55,510 bases of DNA from Planctomycetes bacterium UBA2386 (lineage in GTDB: Bacteria; Planctomycetota; UBA1135; UBA2386), in the NCBI GenBank assembly GCA_002343845.1, contig DDSQ01000186.1, forward strand, positions 26,917 to 82,426, read 5' to 3'. Positions 51,995 through 55,510 of this stretch are shown here, piece after piece. The notes beneath the pieces were generated by a model. That model did no database searches and had not been told where the DNA came from. It was given only the letters and a program-made list of their open reading frames with translations. The position numbers and the translations under genes were made by a program. Numbering within the stretch: the stretch's first letter is position 1; the number at the start of each line of letters is the position of its first letter.

Positions 51995-52104
51995 TCCGCT
52001 GCGAACGCAAACCTGCCAGCGCCCGCCCGCGCGGTGGTCGGTAGCATGCGCGCACGGTGGCCGCGACGCGCATGGTGCGCGTTCCGGCCCCGCCCGAGAC
52101 CCCG

Positions 52105-52851
52105 ATGCGCACCGCCAACCCGATTCTCCGCGCCGACACCTTCGACGTCCGCGCCGACACCGACCAGTCGCGGATGACCATCCTCGGCACGGTGCACAAG
52201 ACCGGCTTCCTCGTCCTGATCGTGTTCGCGGTCGCGATGTGGCTGTGGAAGGAGTTCCCGGTCAGCCGCGGGGCGATCCCCGCCGGCCTCTATCCGTGGC
52301 TGATCGGCGGCCTGATCGGCGGCTTCGTCACCGCGATCGTTACCGGGTTCAAGAAGGAGATCGCCTTCGTCACGGCACCGCTCTACGCCGCCTGCGAGGG
52401 CGTGGTGCTCGGCGCGATCTCGGCGCTGTTCGACGCCATCTACCCCGGCATCGCGATCCAGGCGACCGGCCTCACCGCGGCGACGCTGCTCGCCCTGCTG
52501 TTCGCCTACCGCTCCGGCCTCATCAAGGCGACCGAGAACTTCAAGCTCGGCGTCACCGCGGCCACCGGCGCGATCTTCCTGATGTACCTGGCCAGCTGGA
52601 TCCTGGGCATGTTCGGCGTGTCGCTGCCGTTCCTGCACGGCAACGGCGTGCTGTCGATCGGCATCAGCATGGTGATCGTCGTGATCGCGGCGCTCAACCT
52701 CGTGCTCGACTTCGACTTCATCGAGCAGGGCCAGGAGAAGGGCGCGCCCAAGCACATGGAGTGGTACGCCGCGTTCGGGCTCCTGGTGACGCTGGTCTGG
52801 CTCTACATCGAGACGATCCGCCTGCTGGCGAAGCTGCAGAGCCGCGACTGA
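52105..52851 (+). CDS. Bax1-inhibitor-1/YccA-like membrane protein
   Basis: A 248-residue membrane protein of the BaxI_1 (Bax inhibitor-like) family with seven predicted helices. The family start ([14 protein letters not shown]) determines the choice of ATG 52105 over a GTG at 52057. Helix motifs include [37 protein letters not shown] and the C-terminal [14 protein letters not shown] with the conserved acidic pair that acts as pH sensor in calcium-leak members. Function in bacteria is unclear. ispG follows 46 nt later on the same strand. Confidence 0.87.
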   Translation: MRTANPILRADTFDVRADTDQSRMTILGTVHKTGFLVLIVFAVAMWLWKEFPVSRGAIPAGLYPWLIGGLIGGFVTAIVTGFKKEIAFVTAPLYAACEGVVLGAISALFDAIYPGIAIQATGLTAATLLALLFAYRSGLIKATENFKLGVTAATGAIFLMYLASWILGMFGVSLPFLHGNGVLSIGISMVIVVIAALNLVLDFDFIEQGQEKGAPKHMEWYAAFGLLVTLVWLYIETIRLLAKLQSRD

Positions 52852-52882
52852 CGGACCGGTCGCCCGGCCGGCCGCGCGCGGC

Positions 52883-52888
52883 TATCGT
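52883..52888 (+). promoter_or_regulatory. -10 element of ispG
   Basis: TATCGT in GGCTATCGTTCC, 9 nt before the ATG at 52898. The short distance predicts a leaderless mRNA. No Shine-Dalgarno sequence or -35 box is visible. Confidence 0.4.
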
Positions 52889-52897
52889 TCCCGCCCC

Positions 52898-54109
52898 ATG
52901 TTCGTGCCGCAGCGCAAGCAAACGGTCCCGGTCCGCGTCGGCTCCGCCGTCGTCGGCGGCGGCCACCCGGTCGTCGTGCAGTCGATGACCAACACCGACA
53001 CGGCCGACGCCGCGGCGACCGCCGACCAGGTCGCCGAGTTGTTCCTCGCCGGCAGCGAGGTCGTGCGCGTGACGGTCAACACGCAGGAGGCCGCGGCCGC
53101 CGTTCCCGAGGTCCGCCGCCGCCTGCACGACCGCGGGCTCGCCGTGCCACTGGTCGGCGACTTCCACTACAACGGCCACCTGCTGCTGCGGAAGTACCCC
53201 GAGTGCGCGCGCGCGCTCGACAAGTACCGCATCAACCCGGGCAACGTCGGCAAGGGCAAGAAGCACGACGAGAACTTCGCGACGATGATCGCCGTCGCCG
53301 TCGAGCACGACAAACCGGTGCGCATCGGCGTCAACGCCGGATCGCTCGACCAGGAACTGCTCGGCGCGCTGATGGACCAGAACGCGCGGTCGTCGACGCC
53401 GCAGGACGCGACGACGGTGTTCCTCGAGGCGATGGTGCAGAGCGCTCTGCGTTCGGCTGCCGCCGCCGAGGAACTCGGCCTGCGCCGCGACCAGATTGTG
53501 CTCAGCTGCAAGATCAGCCGCGTGCAGGAACTCGTGCGCGTCTACCAGTCGCTCGCCGCGGCCACCGACCACGCCCTGCACCTCGGCCTGACCGAGGCCG
53601 GCATGGGCATGAAGGGCATCGTCGGCTCGACGGCCGGACTCGGCATCCTGCTGCAGCAGGGCATCGGCGACACGATCCGCGTGTCGCTGACGCCCGAACC
53701 CGGCGGCTCGCGCACCCAGGAAGTGCGCGTGGCGCAGCAGATCCTGCAGGCGATGGACATCCGGCCGTTCCTGCCGCAGGTCACGGCCTGCCCGGGCTGC
53801 GGCCGCACCACGTCGAGCTACTTCCAGGAACTCAGCCAGCAGGTCGAGCAGTTCCTGCATGCGCGCATGCCCGAGTGGAAGCGCAGCAAGCCCCAGGCGG
53901 CCAGCCTGCAGGTCGCGGTGATGGGCTGCGTCGTCAACGGTCCTGGCGAGAGCAAGGCGGCGCACCTCGGCATCTCGCTGCCCGGCACCGGCGAGGCGCC
54001 GCGCGCCCCGGTCTACGAGGACGGCGTGCAGGTTTGCACTCTCGAAGGCCCGCACCTGGCGCGCGACTTCCTGGCCCGCATCGAGGCCTACGTCGCGCGC
54101 ATGAACTGA
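52898..54109 (+). CDS. ispG: 4-hydroxy-3-methylbut-2-enyl diphosphate synthase
   Basis: A 403-residue IspG/GcpE, which converts MEcPP to HMBPP in the non-mevalonate isoprenoid pathway. The N-terminal TIM barrel holds [29 protein letters not shown] and [12 protein letters not shown]. The C-terminal ferredoxin-like domain carries the [4Fe-4S] ligands C298, C301 and C344 with E351 ([19 protein letters not shown]). Everything needed for catalysis is present. The length is the compact bacterial type without the plant insert. It is probably transcribed alone from its own -10 box. Confidence 0.95.
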   Translation: MFVPQRKQTVPVRVGSAVVGGGHPVVVQSMTNTDTADAAATADQVAELFLAGSEVVRVTVNTQEAAAAVPEVRRRLHDRGLAVPLVGDFHYNGHLLLRKYPECARALDKYRINPGNVGKGKKHDENFATMIAVAVEHDKPVRIGVNAGSLDQELLGALMDQNARSSTPQDATTVFLEAMVQSALRSAAAAEELGLRRDQIVLSCKISRVQELVRVYQSLAAATDHALHLGLTEAGMGMKGIVGSTAGLGILLQQGIGDTIRVSLTPEPGGSRTQEVRVAQQILQAMDIRPFLPQVTACPGCGRTTSSYFQELSQQVEQFLHARMPEWKRSKPQAASLQVAVMGCVVNGPGESKAAHLGISLPGTGEAPRAPVYEDGVQVCTLEGPHLARDFLARIEAYVARMN

Positions 54110-54150
54110 CGGATTCGCGTCACGCCGGCGCCCGTTCGCGGATGCATACG

Positions 54151-54165
54151 GCGGCGAGGCGCCGC
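54151..54165. terminator. Weak hairpin between convergent ispG and sigma gene
   Basis: GCGGCG-AGG-CGCCGC is a perfect 6-bp stem with a three-base loop in the 118-bp gap between the convergent genes. There is no U-tract; it could act as a bidirectional terminator. Nothing else was seen in this gap. Confidence 0.25.
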
Positions 54166-54227
54166 TCCCGCCCCCAGGCCCCCGTGTCAGCACACATCCG
54201 TCACCGCCGAAGCGCCCTGGACCTCCC

Positions 54228-54785
54228 TCAGGCGCCCTCGTTCGTCGCGTCGGTTTCGCCGGCGAGAACGGCGGCGAGGCGCGCGATGCCGCGGGACAGG
54301 ATCTTGCGCACCGCGACTTCCGACTTGCCGAGCCGCTGCGCGATCTCCGCGTGCGACATGCCGACCAGCCGCGAACACGTCACGACCTCGCGCTGCTCCT
54401 CGGACAGCGCGTCGAACGCAGCTTCCACTGCCGCGAGTTCCTCGCGAGCGCTGGCGTGCTTGCTCGGCGTGCCGCCAAGACCGGCGAGTTCTTCCGGCAA
54501 CACGGCCTCCCGCGCCGCGGAGCGCTTCTGCGCCCGCCAGTGCTCGAGGTGGTCGACGACCTTGCGGTGCGCGGTCGTGAACAGCCAATCGCGGAAGCCG
54601 CTCTCGCCGCCGTGCTGGAAGCGCTCGGCGTGGTGCAGCACTTCGCGCGCGACCGACTGCACGATGTCGCAGCTCTCTTCGCGCGCCCGCAGTTCCCGGC
54701 CCATGCGCAAGCGCACGAACGCGCGCAGCGCCGGCAGGTACCGGGCGACCATGCCGTCGACCGTGGGTTGCGTAGGCTCCGTCAC
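54228..54785 (-). CDS. ECF-type RNA polymerase sigma factor
   Basis: A 185-residue sigma-70-family factor of the extracytoplasmic type. Region 2 lies at about 10-85 (YLPALRAFVRLRMGRELRAREESCDIVQSVAREVL ... FRDWLFTTAHRKVVDHLEHW); a charged linker follows; region 4 at about 115-170 has the helix-turn-helix (LSEEQREVVTCSRLVGMSHAEIAQRLGKSEVAVRKILSRGIARL). It is divergently paired with a Ser/Thr kinase gene, as in planctomycete ECF-STK modules where the kinase, not an anti-sigma factor, controls activity. GTG 54785 is favoured because a TAGATT -10 hexamer is 7 nt upstream; an internal ATG at 54752 is the alternative. Confidence 0.88.
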   Translation of the reverse strand: MTEPTQPTVDGMVARYLPALRAFVRLRMGRELRAREESCDIVQSVAREVLHHAERFQHGGESGFRDWLFTTAHRKVVDHLEHWRAQKRSAAREAVLPEELAGLGGTPSKHASAREELAAVEAAFDALSEEQREVVTCSRLVGMSHAEIAQRLGKSEVAVRKILSRGIARLAAVLAGETDATNEGA

Positions 54786-54792
54786 GACGCAC

Positions 54793-54798
54793 AATCTA
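54793..54798 (-). promoter_or_regulatory. -10 element of the sigma factor gene
   Basis: TAGATT (minus strand, 4 of 6) is exactly 7 nt before the GTG at 54785. It predicts a leaderless transcript. The 60-bp gap to the kinase gene also holds the divergent site at 54834. Confidence 0.4.
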
Positions 54799-54833
54799 CC
54801 GCGCGTGGCGGATCGCGCACGGAGCACCTGAGG

Positions 54834-54839
54834 TAGGCT
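54834..54839 (+). promoter_or_regulatory. -10 element of the kinase gene
   Basis: TAGGCT lies 6 nt before the GTG at 54846, divergent from the sigma-gene site 36 bp away. It predicts a leaderless transcript. Confidence 0.35.
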
Positions 54840-54845
54840 GCCGCC

Positions 54846-55510
54846 GTGGACGCCGAACCGCAGCCGCCGACGACCGCCGAAGCGCTGTTCGCCCAGTTCC
54901 TCGACCGCATCGAAGCCGGCGAGGAAGTCGACTTCGAACGGCTGTGCCACGACCACCCCACGCTGGCGCCGGCCCTGCGACGGGTGCACGAGCGTTGGCA
55001 GGCGATGAGCCACGCGTTCACCCAGCTCTCGCGCGAAACCGGCGGCGCTGCGTCCGCGCCGAGCAAGAGCGTCGACGACCTCAAGCAGCGCCTCGGCGCT
55101 CCGGGTGGACGACTCGCCCGCTACGTGCTTCGCGAAGAACTGGCGCGCGGCGCCATGGGTCGCATCGTGCGGGCGTGGGACGAAGAACTGCGCCGCGAGG
55201 TCGCGTTGAAGGTGCAGACCGGCCCCGGCGGCGACACGCGCCTGCAACGCCGCTTCCTCGAGGAGGCGCAGATCACGGCGCAACTCGACCACCCCGGCAT
55301 CGTGCCGGTGCACGAACTCGGCCTGTTCGCCGACGGCCGGCCGTTCTTCGCGATGCAGCTCGTGCGCGGGCGCGACCTCGGCCAGATCCTCGCCGCCGTG
55401 CGCGAGGGCCGCGACGGCTGGACGCGCACGCGCGTGCTCGGCGTGCTGCTGCGCGTGTGCGAGGCGATGGCGTTCGCGCACGACCGCGGCGTCGTGCACC
55501 GCGACCTCAA
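54846..55510 (+). CDS. Serine/threonine protein kinase (partial, 5' part)
   Basis: The frame is open from GTG 54846 to the window end (221 codons). Residues 1-95 form a helical N-terminal region with the planctomycete kinase leader pattern (FAQFLDRIEAGEEVDFERLCHDHPTLAPALRRV). The kinase domain then starts: glycine loop LARGAMGRIV (about 99-108), VALKV with K122, the alpha-C Glu at about 139-140, ELGLFADGRPFFAMQLVRGRDL hinge, and the catalytic loop VVHRDLK at the very end (H218, R219, D220). Pfam PF00069 fold is clear; the activation loop and any sensor domain lie outside. It is probably the regulator partner of the divergent sigma factor. Confidence 0.9.
   Translation, partial: MDAEPQPPTTAEALFAQFLDRIEAGEEVDFERLCHDHPTLAPALRRVHERWQAMSHAFTQLSRETGGAASAPSKSVDDLKQRLGAPGGRLARYVLREELARGAMGRIVRAWDEELRREVALKVQTGPGGDTRLQRRFLEEAQITAQLDHPGIVPVHELGLFADGRPFFAMQLVRGRDLGQILAAVREGRDGWTRTRVLGVLLRVCEAMAFAHDRGVVHRDL

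Noticed and set aside
52057..52104. GTG start for the Bax1-like protein
   Set aside because: The 16 extra residues are not family-like, whereas the ATG at 52105 starts with the typical N-terminal motif.

Overview
The window looks like chromosomal DNA of a very GC-rich bacterium, most likely a member of the Planctomycetota outside the classical Pirellula group. The grounds are a combination of gene types, not any single marker: a divergent ECF sigma factor / Ser-Thr kinase pair, a MoxR-DUF58-Bat operon, HEAT-repeat exported proteins, DUF4185 propeller proteins, secreted proteases sharing a planctomycete-type C-terminal domain, a Uma2 nuclease, and many hypothetical secreted proteins whose signal peptides end in AQ or a lipobox. 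This placement is inference; no rRNA or tRNA gene is present to confirm it.

Layout. 1-3476: end of an unknown gene, a HEAT lipoprotein and a Cys-motif hypothetical, then an N-acetyltransferase with a small membrane protein, and a broken lipoprotein gene. 3351-12724 (minus): one long, tightly overlapped operon of MoxR ATPase, DUF58 protein, membrane-anchored BatD-like lipoprotein, BatA, BatB, TPR protein, a fused BatD-BatE protein, an outer-membrane barrel and the broken lipoprotein. 12725-12987: the longest non-coding stretch (263 bp), filled with inverted and direct repeats. 12988-19353 (minus): a giant HEAT protein with a small partner, and a secreted subtilisin-Kelch protein. 19527-23736: rRNA/tRNA uracil methyltransferase, alpha/beta hydrolase, DUF4185 lipoprotein, and an unusual DinB-cupin fusion. 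23743-24514: a toxin-antitoxin module with a clear promoter/operator. 24528-29134: NnrE, RecG, UDP-sugar pyrophosphorylase, pseudouridine synthase. 29146-34182: GntR regulator, ABC ATPase, permease and S41 protease as one coupled operon. 34246-40120: xylose isomerase, a cytosolic Deg-like protease, a secreted lysyl-endopeptidase-like protease, Uma2. 40226-47871: radical SAM enzyme, Gfo/Idh oxidoreductase, metallophosphoesterase-LamG, methyltransferase, saccharopine dehydrogenase-like enzyme, nucleoside-type permease. 47911-51979 (minus): secreted protein, MHS transporter and DUF4185 protein in one operon. 52105-55510: Bax1-like membrane protein, IspG, and the divergent sigma factor / kinase pair that runs off the end.

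How genes work together. Same-strand neighbours are commonly joined by ATGA or GTGA start/stop overlaps, so translational coupling is a dominant theme. Many first genes of a unit have a TAnnnT hexamer only 6-9 nt before the start codon and no Shine-Dalgarno sequence, which suggests that leaderless transcription is common in this organism. No CRISPR array, insertion sequence, integrase, prophage or RNA gene was recognised. No gene-free stretch exceeds 300 bases.
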